A stretch of DNA of 64,000 bases from Micromonospora cathayae. Its GTDB lineage: Bacteria > Actinomycetota > Actinomycetes > Mycobacteriales > Micromonosporaceae. Below the pieces are notes generated by a model, which was not told the DNA's origin, ran no database searches, and worked only from the letters and a program-made list of their open reading frames with translations. The stretch lies in NCBI RefSeq assembly GCF_028993575.1, contig NZ_CP118615.1, positions 6,043,001 through 6,107,000 on the forward strand. Direction: 5' to 3'. Position numbers and translations under genes: made by a program. Shown here one piece after another: positions 23,833 to 31,852 of this stretch. Position 1 is the stretch's first letter; each line of letters begins with the position of its first letter.

Positions 23833-25527
23833 TCAGGCCGCCGCGCAGTCGAACGCGACGGTGCTGCCGGTGACGCCCGTCGGGCACAGCGGCACGCTCA
23901 CCTTGTAGGACACGTAGCACCGCTTCACCAGCAGCGTCGCCTGCTCGGTGAACAGCGCGATGTACTCGTTGTCCTTCAGCTTCGTGCTGTCGTAGACCGC
24001 CGACAGGTCGATGATCGGCTTGCTGCCCTTCACCCACGTGCCCGGTGCGTAGATCAGGAAATCGACCGTGCCCGGCCACTGGCCCGGGGCCGTGGTGCCG
24101 CCGAAGCCGTTGCCGCCCGCGTCGGCGTACCCATCCTGCCAGTCGTAGACGAACTGCGGCCGCAGGTGCCGCCGGGTGAACCACGCCGTGATCTGCTCGT
24201 CGGTCACGTCGAGATAGTTCACCCCGGCCCGGCGCGACATGTCCGCCCGGATCCAGTCGATCAGCCACAGCGGCGCGACGCACTCCAGCAGTTGCCGGCG
24301 GCCCAACCGGTACCGGTACCGGTAGTCCGTTGCCGCCAGGGAAATCGCGCCAAGCAGCGCCGTCGTCGTCTCGTCGCCGTCGATGTCGCCCCCGAGGGTC
24401 AGCGCGAACTGCGTCGACTGGCCCGGAACGTTGGCCATCCGCTGGATCAGCCGGGCGTTGATCTTGTGCTCATGGGCGGTCAGCGCCCGCCGCACCACGT
24501 CCCGGGTCAGCTCGGGCCACACCGCGTTCTGCACGATGTCCTGCTCGATCTGTACCCCGTCCACCTCGAGGCGCGTCTCGGTCCAGTTCACCGTCGGCAC
24601 CCGGTACGAGGACTTGTCAACCCCCGCAGTGCTGTCGGCCTCGGTCTGCACGAAGCCGATCCCCGAATACATGTCACGGAAGTCGAGGTTGGCCGGCACC
24701 TTGATACCGCCGCCGCGCGGGATCGTGATGCCCGGAAGGTCCAGCAGACCCTCGGTCGTCTCCAAGCCCTCGCACAGCTCCCACAGCGTCTCCGACGGGG
24801 CACCCCATCCGCCGGCCGCGACGAGGTTGCCGCCTGACAGCCGCGACTCCGACGCGGCCAGATCCACCAGCTCCATGTCGGTCAGACCCCTGCCCCCGGC
24901 GACAAGCGCCTGGTTAACGGGCAGCTCCACCCGAGCCACGTTCTGCTTGATGCGGGTCGCGACCCCCACCCCACGGGGGAAGCCGGCGAACTTGTCGTCG
25001 AACGCCGACGCGACCTCCGACACGGAGGAGAACACGTGACCGTGCGGCACGTTCGGCACGTCCGCCGCCGCCTTGATGACCGCTGACTTGCCGGTGCTGG
25101 CCACCTTCGGCTTCGACTGACGTCGGGCCGCTCGGCGAGCCAGTGACGCGACGACCGGCGTCGGCTGCTGCTGCGCCGGCTCCTCGGCCGGCGCCTCCTC
25201 GGTTGACGTCTCCTCAGCCGGCTCCTCCTCGGCTTCGCCGCCGTTGCCCTCGTCACCGTCGCCATCGCCGCCCTCCGGAGCGCCGTGCACCGTCGCGGTT
25301 AGGTCGTCCAGCTCGGAGGCGACCTGCTCCGCCGCCTGCTCGATCCGCGCCTGTTCGGTACGCATCGACTGAACGAACGCGGCCAGCTCCCGCAGCCGGG
25401 CCAGGCCGTCGGCGTCCAGGGCCGGGTCGTCGCGGAGAGCATCGAACGCCGCGACGGCCTGGTTCTCCAGCTCGGTCAACGCGTCGAGGTCGAGCCCGTC
25501 GAGGCTCGAAGGGATCTGAAAGTCCAC
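23833..25527 (-). CDS. Major capsid protein with N-terminal delta/scaffold domain
   Basis: The 564-residue protein starts at GTG 25527. Residues 1-80 are a coiled-coil-type helix, then an acidic low-complexity linker (about 85-125), then a basic segment, which together look like a scaffolding (delta) domain removed on maturation. The rest is an HK97-type coat protein, with regions such as ALTAHEHKINARLIQRMANV and a C-terminal beta core. The neighbouring MuF/protease gene fits proteolytic maturation. Cleavage probably falls near residues 125-150, which is an inference. Confidence 0.88.
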   Translation of the reverse strand: MDFQIPSSLDGLDLDALTELENQAVAAFDALRDDPALDADGLARLRELAAFVQSMRTEQARIEQAAEQVASELDDLTATVHGAPEGGDGDGDEGNGGEAEEEPAEETSTEEAPAEEPAQQQPTPVVASLARRAARRQSKPKVASTGKSAVIKAAADVPNVPHGHVFSSVSEVASAFDDKFAGFPRGVGVATRIKQNVARVELPVNQALVAGGRGLTDMELVDLAASESRLSGGNLVAAGGWGAPSETLWELCEGLETTEGLLDLPGITIPRGGGIKVPANLDFRDMYSGIGFVQTEADSTAGVDKSSYRVPTVNWTETRLEVDGVQIEQDIVQNAVWPELTRDVVRRALTAHEHKINARLIQRMANVPGQSTQFALTLGGDIDGDETTTALLGAISLAATDYRYRYRLGRRQLLECVAPLWLIDWIRADMSRRAGVNYLDVTDEQITAWFTRRHLRPQFVYDWQDGYADAGGNGFGGTTAPGQWPGTVDFLIYAPGTWVKGSKPIIDLSAVYDSTKLKDNEYIALFTEQATLLVKRCYVSYKVSVPLCPTGVTGSTVAFDCAAA

Positions 25528-25689
25528 CGTCGGCTCCTCAGCACGGTAGGGATCTCATCCCCGACCGGCCCGCAGCCAGCATCGGCGGTACAGCCACAGC
25601 GTAGCCCGCCGCTGCGGTGCATGTCGCCCGGCGGGCACCCCCGCCTCGGCGCTCCGAATCCGCTGGCCAGCTGCCGTAGCCTTGAAGAC

Positions 25690-26682
25690 GTGGCGGGCAA
25701 GGACAAGTTGCGGCGCCGGCATCACATCGTGCCGCGGTTCTACCTTCAACGGTTCGCAGACCAGCGAGGGCTACTCAGGCGCATCGTGCTACCCGGCGAC
25801 GTCCGCCACTCTGTCTCTGTCACGGACGCTACAGTGGCCAAAGACTTCTACCTCGTTGAGGAGGAGGACGGCAGCCGCACCGACCGGGTGGAGCAGCTGC
25901 TCGGCGACTTCGAGACCGAGGCCGCAGATGCGTTCCGCACGGTCGTCGACAGCCAGGTATGGCCAATCCCGGACGACGCGCGGCTCGCCATCGCTTGTTG
26001 GGCGGCCTTCCAGATTCTCCGCACCACAGTGCAGCGGCAATCCGGCGCGGAGCTCGCCGACATGCTGTTCAAGCTACAGATGGGCGCTGGCGGCAAACCC
26101 CAGCTCCGCAGCATGCTGCGCAAGAACCTCAATCGGGAGCCTACCGAGGCAGAGGTCGAGGAGCTCTGGACGAAGGTCAGTGACTTCGACTCCTACGCCG
26201 TCGCGCCCCATCCGAATTCCCACATCAAGACGATGCTGGATCTGATGCCCAGGGCAGCGTACTCGTTTTATGAGCGAGGCTGGAGCCTGATCCGCTGGAA
26301 GCGCAAGGCCCTCGCAACGAGCGATCATCCGGTTGTCCTGGTGGCCGATCCGGATCGACCACAGTGGTCCGGCGTGGGGCTGCGGACAGCCGGTGCCATC
26401 CTCGTGCCGCTCGACCGCCGCGCTGCACTCTGGATGGAAGCGCCAGAGGCAGCCGACGAGCAACTACCCGGGACTACAGCCATGGCCCACGTTTACAACT
26501 GGTTGATCGTCGGCCAGGCCCACAAGGCCCTATTCCACCATCCTGACGACGATCCACTCGCCGGCATCGACCTGCCACAGCCGCGCGGCAGGCTCATGGG
26601 AGGCTATGAACAGGTCAAGGGCTTCGTTTATCCGGACGGCATGCCTCCTATCTCGGCGGGTGATGACCTCCCTACTTCTTGA
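25690..26682 (+). CDS. DUF4238 family protein, antisense moron
   Basis: The 330-residue protein begins VAGKDKLRRRHHIVPRFYLQRF. The HHIVPRFYLxRF motif is the hallmark of DUF4238, which is widespread in bacteria, sometimes in defence neighbourhoods, with no proven activity. Chosen start: GTG 25690; an upstream in-frame start at 25621 lacks support. The gene reads opposite to the capsid operon around it and its 3' end overlaps the next leftward gene by 11 bases. It uses less GC-rich codons than the late genes, consistent with a recent gain. A role in the lysogen, for example superinfection defence, is inferred. Confidence 0.85.
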   Translation: MAGKDKLRRRHHIVPRFYLQRFADQRGLLRRIVLPGDVRHSVSVTDATVAKDFYLVEEEDGSRTDRVEQLLGDFETEAADAFRTVVDSQVWPIPDDARLAIACWAAFQILRTTVQRQSGAELADMLFKLQMGAGGKPQLRSMLRKNLNREPTEAEVEELWTKVSDFDSYAVAPHPNSHIKTMLDLMPRAAYSFYERGWSLIRWKRKALATSDHPVVLVADPDRPQWSGVGLRTAGAILVPLDRRAALWMEAPEAADEQLPGTTAMAHVYNWLIVGQAHKALFHHPDDDPLAGIDLPQPRGRLMGGYEQVKGFVYPDGMPPISAGDDLPTS

Positions 26683-26830
26683 CGAGCCGAATCGTCCCGC
26701 CGCCGCCCTTGCGCACGTCGGCGATCTCCGCATCCGTCTTCGACCCGTACTCGCCGCCGGTCCGGCCGTCCCCGTAGGACAGCACCCACACCGTCGCGCC
26801 CCGGCGCCGCGCGCCGCAGTTGCAGCCCAC
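26672..26830 (-). CDS. Small glycine-rich head-module protein
   Basis: The 52-residue protein starts MGCNCGARRRGATVWVLSY at GTG 26830, behind GGGAGGAAGCA, 11 bases after the MuF/protease stop. Short CNCG-starting, basic, glycine-rich proteins of this type occur next to capsid genes in many actinophages. The function is unknown. Confidence 0.75.
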   Translation of the reverse strand: MGCNCGARRRGATVWVLSYGDGRTGGEYGSKTDAEIADVRKGGGGTIRLVKK

Positions 26831-26841
26831 TGCTTCCTCCC

Positions 26842-29040
26842 CTACTCCCCATGCACCTCGGCGGACAGCGCCGCCACCAGCGTCCTTCGGTCCCGGCCGA
26901 TCGACGCGGCAATCCGCTCGGCCACCGCCGCGTTCACGGCACGCTGTCGCTCGGCGGCGAACCCGGCGGCCACCGCCCGCCGCACCGCCGCCTCGAAGGC
27001 GGCCGGCGACAGCGGCGCCTCCGGCCGCCGGCCTTCCGAGTCGGACGGCTTCCAGCCCGCCCAGCCCGAAGCGACCATCGCGTACGCCCGCCCGCCCGAC
27101 GAGCGGCCCCGCACCACCGGGAAGCCGCCGACGTTGACGCACAGCGCCGCGACGAGGTGTCGCGCGCCGCCGATCCACCGCCAGTCCCCCGACAGGGGCG
27201 ACCGGCGCAGCAACTGCACCTGCTCCTCGGTGGCCTCCGGCACCAGCGACCCCGCGACCCACGTGCCGTGGGCGTCCCGCCCGGCCCGCACCACGGCGAC
27301 CTGCGTGCCGGTGTCGTCGTAGTGCTCCACGGCGGCCGCCGCGCTGGCGGACAGGTCGGCGTGCCCGGTGCTGGCCGTGATGTGCCCGACCGCGACCAGC
27401 TCCCCCTCGGCGGTCTGGATCTCCGGCCGGTGGAACCAGTCGAAGCCGCCCTCGTCCGGCGGCAGCACGCACTGCCCGCCGGTCAGGAACGACAGGTGGC
27501 AATCCCGGTCGGCGAGGTGCCCGAACACCCGCCCGTCCGCGGTGACCGTGATCGGCGTCAGCTCGGCCAGGCCCGGGTCGTCGAACCAGGCGCGCGGCGG
27601 GTACAGCGGCGCGACCTGCTTCTTCGTCGCCACGCCGGCCGCGGTGACCGGCTCTTCCTCCTTTTCCTCCTCATCGGAGGGCACGTCGTCGGCCGGCTCC
27701 TCGTCGTCGACCAGCTCCAGCTTTGCGTCGGGGAACGCCTGCGTGCCGACGAGCGTCACCGCCATCACCCGGCCCTTGGTCACCATAATGTACGGCTCCT
27801 CGCCGGCCTTCATGAAGGCTTCCCACTCCTCGTCGGACATCTCCTCGATCGGGGTGCCCTTCTCGTCGGTGAACATGAACTCGAAGTCGTCCAGGTCCAC
27901 GCTCGGGAACAGCACCCCGGCGCGCAGCAGCTCCAGGGCCTCGCCCAGCTCCGGCACCGCGTCGATGAAGTCGCCCGCCCCGCTCAGCTTGCTCTTCTGC
28001 ACCTCGCCGGCGGTGATCCGGCCGATCGTCACCGCGCCCTCGTGTCCGGGGGCGTCCTCGCGCGCCCACCGCAGCGGCAGCGGCAGGTCGCGGAACGACC
28101 ACTCGCCGTCCGCCGCGAAGATCCGCCGGTCACCCGACCTGGCACCCAGCGGCGCCAGCGTCCCCTTCCACGTCGCCATCTGCTTGCCACCCTTCGCGGC
28201 TGCCGCCGCCGTCACCGTGATATCCAGCCCGGTCGCCCGGTCGCGCCGGGGCCACGGGTGCTTCGGGACCACAGGCAGGGGCTCGTCGGCCTCCACCTCG
28301 ATCATCGTGCAGCGGCAGTTCACCGTCTGCCCCGGCGGCGCGGTCGGGTCGCCCGGGAACCGCATCGGCACCCCGCCGACCATGAACACCCCGTCCAGGG
28401 CGACGCGCTGCCCGTCGGCGTCCCGGTGGTCGTCCCGGGTCCGCTCGTCGTGCGTGGACACCCACACCTTGTCCAGCTTCTCGTCCAGCGCCTGCTCGGC
28501 GGTCAACCAGGCCGTCAGGGTTCCCGCGTTGTACGCGCCGATCGTCTCGGTCCGGGCGATCGTCACCACCCGGTCGTCCCACGACCGCTCCCCCAGGATC
28601 GCCTCGATCGCGTCACGGATCTGCGGGATGCTCGCGCCCTCGGCGGTCAGCTCGGCGACCGCCGCCGTGACCTCCTGCCACGCACTGTCGGGCACGCCCT
28701 GGAGCCGGTTGGGCAGGGACGCCAGGTACTCGTCCTTCATCTGCGCGACCCTCAGCAGCTCCAGGTCGCCGCCCGCGTCGCGGACTCCCTCAAGGAACGT
28801 CTGCTCGACGGCGGGCCGCAGGTGTGCCGTCATCGCCTCGAACCACGCCTGCCCGGCACCGGCGAGCGCCGACGGGTCGGGCGGCAGCAGCGCTGCGGTG
28901 ACCGGCAGGGTCACGGTCCGGGCGTCGCGCAGCCAGGCGCGCAGGGCGGCCCGCGCCGCCCGCAGCACCCGGCGCTCGGCGGCCACCACCCGCGCCTCGT
29001 GGTCGAGGCGCAGCGGCAGCCAACGGTCCGGCTCGGCCAC
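26842..29040 (-). CDS. MuF-like minor head protein fused to capsid maturation protease
   Basis: The 732-residue protein starts at GTG 29040. Residues about 1-260 match the MuF/gp7-type head morphogenesis domain: WVSTHDERTRDDHRDADGQ and the cysteine motif VNCRCTM near 245. The region about 290-470 (from the MATWKGTLAPLGARSGD segment to VGTQAFPDAKLELVDD) resembles the protease domain seen in actinophage capsid maturation proteins. The C-terminal third is of unknown fold. The protein would enter the prohead and process the capsid N-terminus. I could not assign catalytic residues with confidence. Confidence 0.82.
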   Translation of the reverse strand: MAEPDRWLPLRLDHEARVVAAERRVLRAARAALRAWLRDARTVTLPVTAALLPPDPSALAGAGQAWFEAMTAHLRPAVEQTFLEGVRDAGGDLELLRVAQMKDEYLASLPNRLQGVPDSAWQEVTAAVAELTAEGASIPQIRDAIEAILGERSWDDRVVTIARTETIGAYNAGTLTAWLTAEQALDEKLDKVWVSTHDERTRDDHRDADGQRVALDGVFMVGGVPMRFPGDPTAPPGQTVNCRCTMIEVEADEPLPVVPKHPWPRRDRATGLDITVTAAAAAKGGKQMATWKGTLAPLGARSGDRRIFAADGEWSFRDLPLPLRWAREDAPGHEGAVTIGRITAGEVQKSKLSGAGDFIDAVPELGEALELLRAGVLFPSVDLDDFEFMFTDEKGTPIEEMSDEEWEAFMKAGEEPYIMVTKGRVMAVTLVGTQAFPDAKLELVDDEEPADDVPSDEEEKEEEPVTAAGVATKKQVAPLYPPRAWFDDPGLAELTPITVTADGRVFGHLADRDCHLSFLTGGQCVLPPDEGGFDWFHRPEIQTAEGELVAVGHITASTGHADLSASAAAAVEHYDDTGTQVAVVRAGRDAHGTWVAGSLVPEATEEQVQLLRRSPLSGDWRWIGGARHLVAALCVNVGGFPVVRGRSSGGRAYAMVASGWAGWKPSDSEGRRPEAPLSPAAFEAAVRRAVAAGFAAERQRAVNAAVAERIAASIGRDRRTLVAALSAEVHGE

Positions 29041-29042
29041 GG

Positions 29043-29312
29043 TCAGCCGTCCGCCAGCTGTTCGGGCGGCGGGTCGGTCGGCGCCGGTCCGACGGACGGC
29101 AGCGCGGCGACCACCTGAATCCGGGTGCCGGTGACCTGCACGCCGCCGTCGGGCAGACCCATAGGCAGTCCGGCCGGGCTCCGCACCAGCCGATAGATCG
29201 TCAGCGTGTCCTCCGTCCAGTCGAGCCGCACGAAGTCCTCGTCGATGACGATGGACAGTTCCGCGAACACCTCGCGCAGCTGGGTCAGGCTCACGCTTTC
29301 CGGGTCAGGCAT
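29043..29312 (-). CDS. Small head-module protein
   Basis: The 89-residue acidic protein starts MPDPESVSLTQLREVFAELS at ATG 29312, with GGAGG before it, and overlaps its upstream neighbour by eight bases. No family is recognised. Its coupling between portal and MuF genes suggests an assembly role. Confidence 0.7.
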   Translation of the reverse strand: MPDPESVSLTQLREVFAELSIVIDEDFVRLDWTEDTLTIYRLVRSPAGLPMGLPDGGVQVTGTRIQVVAALPSVGPAPTDPPPEQLADG

Positions 29313-29532
29313 TGCTCCTCCTGCTCTCCTGGTGTCGCGCCACGTCGGCCGGGTCGCACACGTGGCCGGCGTCGGTCAGCGGCGGCTGGTCGCCCTCCCA
29401 CAGGTCGCCCCACCAGCCGCAGGTGCGGCACATCGTCCAGCGCAGCTGCTCGCAGCCCTTGCCGCGCCCGGACCGCCGGCATGCGTGCCCATGGGCCTCC
29501 ACCAGGTCCGGCACGAGGGCGGCGGCGCTCAT
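29305..29532 (-). CDS. Small zinc-ribbon-like protein
   Basis: The 75-residue frame starts at ATG 29532, overlapping the portal stop as ATGA. It contains CRRSGRGKGC, then MCRTCGWW and a later HVC, a spacing compatible with one zinc site. Similar tiny CxxC proteins lie next to portal genes in related prophages. The function is unknown. Confidence 0.7.
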   Translation of the reverse strand: MSAAALVPDLVEAHGHACRRSGRGKGCEQLRWTMCRTCGWWGDLWEGDQPPLTDAGHVCDPADVARHQESRRSNA

Positions 29533-31415
29533 GCCGGCACCAGCTCCCCGGCGACGGTCTGGGCCAGGTGGTCGTGCAGCTCGGCGACGTCGTGCCGCGT
29601 CCCGGTGACCAGCAGCCCGCCGACGTAGGTGGCCAGGGCGGCGGTCAGCTTCTCCGGGTCGACGTCGAGCTTCGTGGCCACCGCCGGCACGGCCGCCCAC
29701 GCGCCTTCCAGCAGCCGGGGCACCGACGTCGGCGTGGACTGGCGCACCGTGTGGTACTCCCACGCCTTCAACCCGCTGTGGCGGTACCGCTCCCGGCCCA
29801 GCACCCGCTTGCCGGCGATCTCAAGCGCCCGCAGCGCCAGGACCTCGCACGCGGCGAGGAACGGCGCGGTGATCGGCCCGGCCGCCGACGCGGCGACGGC
29901 CGCCCGCTCAGGCGGGCCGCGATTCTCGGTGTCGCCCGGCGGCGGCTCCTCCGTCGTCGGCTCCTCCTCGGCCGGCGGCGGCTCGTCGCCGCCGGGCGGC
30001 AGCTCGGCCGGCTGTGGCGGCGGCTTCAACGCCTCCGGGTCCAGGTCGACGCTGACCCCGGCGACTTCCAGCAGCCGAGTCACGAGCAGCGGCCCGGCTG
30101 CCGGCACCGTTCGGATGATCTCCAGCAGCCGGCGCAGCTCGCGCTCCTGGTCGGTCGGCTTGTCGTGCTCGCCGAAGCCCGTCTCCCGGCGCAGCGCGTC
30201 GCCGGAGAGCTCGCCGAGGCCGAACAGGTCCTTCGCGTCGGCGCCCTTGTCCGGCGTCTGCGTCAGCTCGCTGGTGTCGTACCAGACGATCCACCGCCGG
30301 GGGTCGGCGACGCCCTGCGCGCCTTCCAGTGCCGGCCACAGCATCTGCTCGGTGAGCGCCGCGCAGAACAGCTCCAGCTTCGACTCGACGTGGTACTTGA
30401 TGGTCGCCTCGTCGGTCATCCAGGCACCCCAGTGGTTCGCCTGGGTCATACCCAGCAACATCTCCGGCGGGGCGTCCAGGCCAAGGGCTAGCCGCCGGAT
30501 CGCCCCGTCGAGCATTGCCGGCACCGCGCTGCTCAGCTCGGTGGCGAACGACAGCAGCCGGGCCTTCTCCAGGTGCTCGGCGGGGCCCTGCACGACGATC
30601 GGCACGAGGGCGGCCACGCTGTCACGGTCCTTCACCGCGGTGGTCATCGCCTCGGTCAGAGTGGACAGGAACGACGTCACCCCGTCCTCGGCGTCCTCCT
30701 CCTGTTCGGGCGCAACGAAGCTCAACTCGTTGGGCAGCAGCAGGATACCCGCGCCGGCCAACCGGGAGTCGATCTGCGACTGCACGTACTGCGTCAGCCG
30801 CTCAATCAGCCGCAGCACCCGCCGGTTGCTCTGCACCTGGCTCGACGGCAGGGCGTGCCGGCGGGGACTCGGCACCCAAATCCGCACGATCACCGTCTCC
30901 TCCGGCTCCAGCTCGCGCGCCCCGTCGCCCTGGTCGAGCACGTACTTCCCGGCCCGCTCGGTCAGCTCCTCCACCGACGCGATGAACCACCGCTCCCGGT
31001 CCGTGGCCTTGCCTTCGGCGTCGCGTTCCGGCTCGCCGATCAGGTAGCACTCGCCGGGCACGCCGAGCTGTATGCCGGCGTCGCGCAGCAGCTCGACCTG
31101 GGTGCTGGGGCCGCCGAGGAACGTCTCGTTGACGCCGGCCGGCGCCTGGTCGGGCGTCTCCATCGGACGGCCTTGGTCGTCGACTTGCGTGATGTACAGC
31201 CGAGCGCGGCCCATCGCCTTGGCGATCAGGTCGACCAGGAACGCGAACTCGCCGCACTCCTCGTAGTGCCGCCACGCCTCGTCCTGCCACTGCTGCTTGG
31301 TGACCTTGCGCAGGCTGCCGCTGGAGTCGTAGCGCATCTTCGCCGCCGAGGCGACCACGGCCGTTGCCTTGCCGACCTCACTGTCGACGTTCGGCTTCGT
31401 GCCCCACCACGCCAT
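29529..31415 (-). CDS. Portal protein
   Basis: The 628-residue protein starts MAWWGTKPNVDSEVGKA at ATG 31415 behind AGGAG. It has the usual portal layout: an N-terminal wing domain, a central region with the long helix SQIDSRLAGAGILLLPNELS, and the stretch NHWGAWMTDEATIKYHVESKL typical of actinophage portals. A Pro/Glu-rich insert at about 460-515 and a C-terminal helical domain follow. It forms the dodecameric ring for DNA entry. A degraded second copy of its first codons lies near 34.95-35.0 kb. Confidence 0.9.
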   Translation of the reverse strand: MAWWGTKPNVDSEVGKATAVVASAAKMRYDSSGSLRKVTKQQWQDEAWRHYEECGEFAFLVDLIAKAMGRARLYITQVDDQGRPMETPDQAPAGVNETFLGGPSTQVELLRDAGIQLGVPGECYLIGEPERDAEGKATDRERWFIASVEELTERAGKYVLDQGDGARELEPEETVIVRIWVPSPRRHALPSSQVQSNRRVLRLIERLTQYVQSQIDSRLAGAGILLLPNELSFVAPEQEEDAEDGVTSFLSTLTEAMTTAVKDRDSVAALVPIVVQGPAEHLEKARLLSFATELSSAVPAMLDGAIRRLALGLDAPPEMLLGMTQANHWGAWMTDEATIKYHVESKLELFCAALTEQMLWPALEGAQGVADPRRWIVWYDTSELTQTPDKGADAKDLFGLGELSGDALRRETGFGEHDKPTDQERELRRLLEIIRTVPAAGPLLVTRLLEVAGVSVDLDPEALKPPPQPAELPPGGDEPPPAEEEPTTEEPPPGDTENRGPPERAAVAASAAGPITAPFLAACEVLALRALEIAGKRVLGRERYRHSGLKAWEYHTVRQSTPTSVPRLLEGAWAAVPAVATKLDVDPEKLTAALATYVGGLLVTGTRHDVAELHDHLAQTVAGELVPA

Positions 31416-31745
31416 GCACTACTCCTCGGGCTCGGCGCGCACCAACAGGCCGGTCGCATACGACATAGCCAGCGCGATGGTGGGCACATCCACCCACCAG
31501 TAGCCCGACCAGCGGGGCATGTCGGAGAGGTACCACCAGCCAGCTACGGCGGGTGCAGCGATCCACACGGAAAGGCACCAGCGGCAAACCAGTAGGTACG
31601 CGAGCGCGCTGAGTTCCGGTAGCCGCCTCACAATCGCCTCCCGGGGTCGCCGGGTGATCTCGTCGGCGACGACCAGCCGAGTCACCCGCGCGACGAAGAG
31701 CAGTACCACCGCGATCTCGATCAGCGCCGTCACGGCTATGAGCAT
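31380..31745. repeat. Left direct repeat: portal start plus small membrane gene
   Basis: This segment matches 34948-35304 in the same orientation at roughly 80% identity by eye, for example over 31481-31610 against 35050-35180. The repeats bracket the NACHT gene. Confidence 0.8.
31419..31745 (-). CDS. Small membrane protein (DUF1360-like)
   Basis: The 108-residue protein begins at ATG 31745. I favour this over the longer frame to 31850 because this ATG is kept in the duplicate copy. It has a first hydrophobic segment, then RVTRLVVADEITRRPREAIVRR, which recalls DUF1360 (RVTRLV..DE..RPxRE), and two more hydrophobic stretches. It ends four bases before the portal ATG, so the two are co-transcribed. 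The function is unknown. Confidence 0.75.
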   Translation of the reverse strand: MLIAVTALIEIAVVLLFVARVTRLVVADEITRRPREAIVRRLPELSALAYLLVCRWCLSVWIAAPAVAGWWYLSDMPRWSGYWWVDVPTIALAMSYATGLLVRAEPEE

Positions 31746-31852
31746 AGGCAACAACACTGCGACCGCACAGACGTCAGCGAGGCTGTTCGCATGGGTGACC
31801 GCGTGTGACGTCGAGCCGTACTCTATGGCGGCGGTAGAGGGAAGGATCACCC

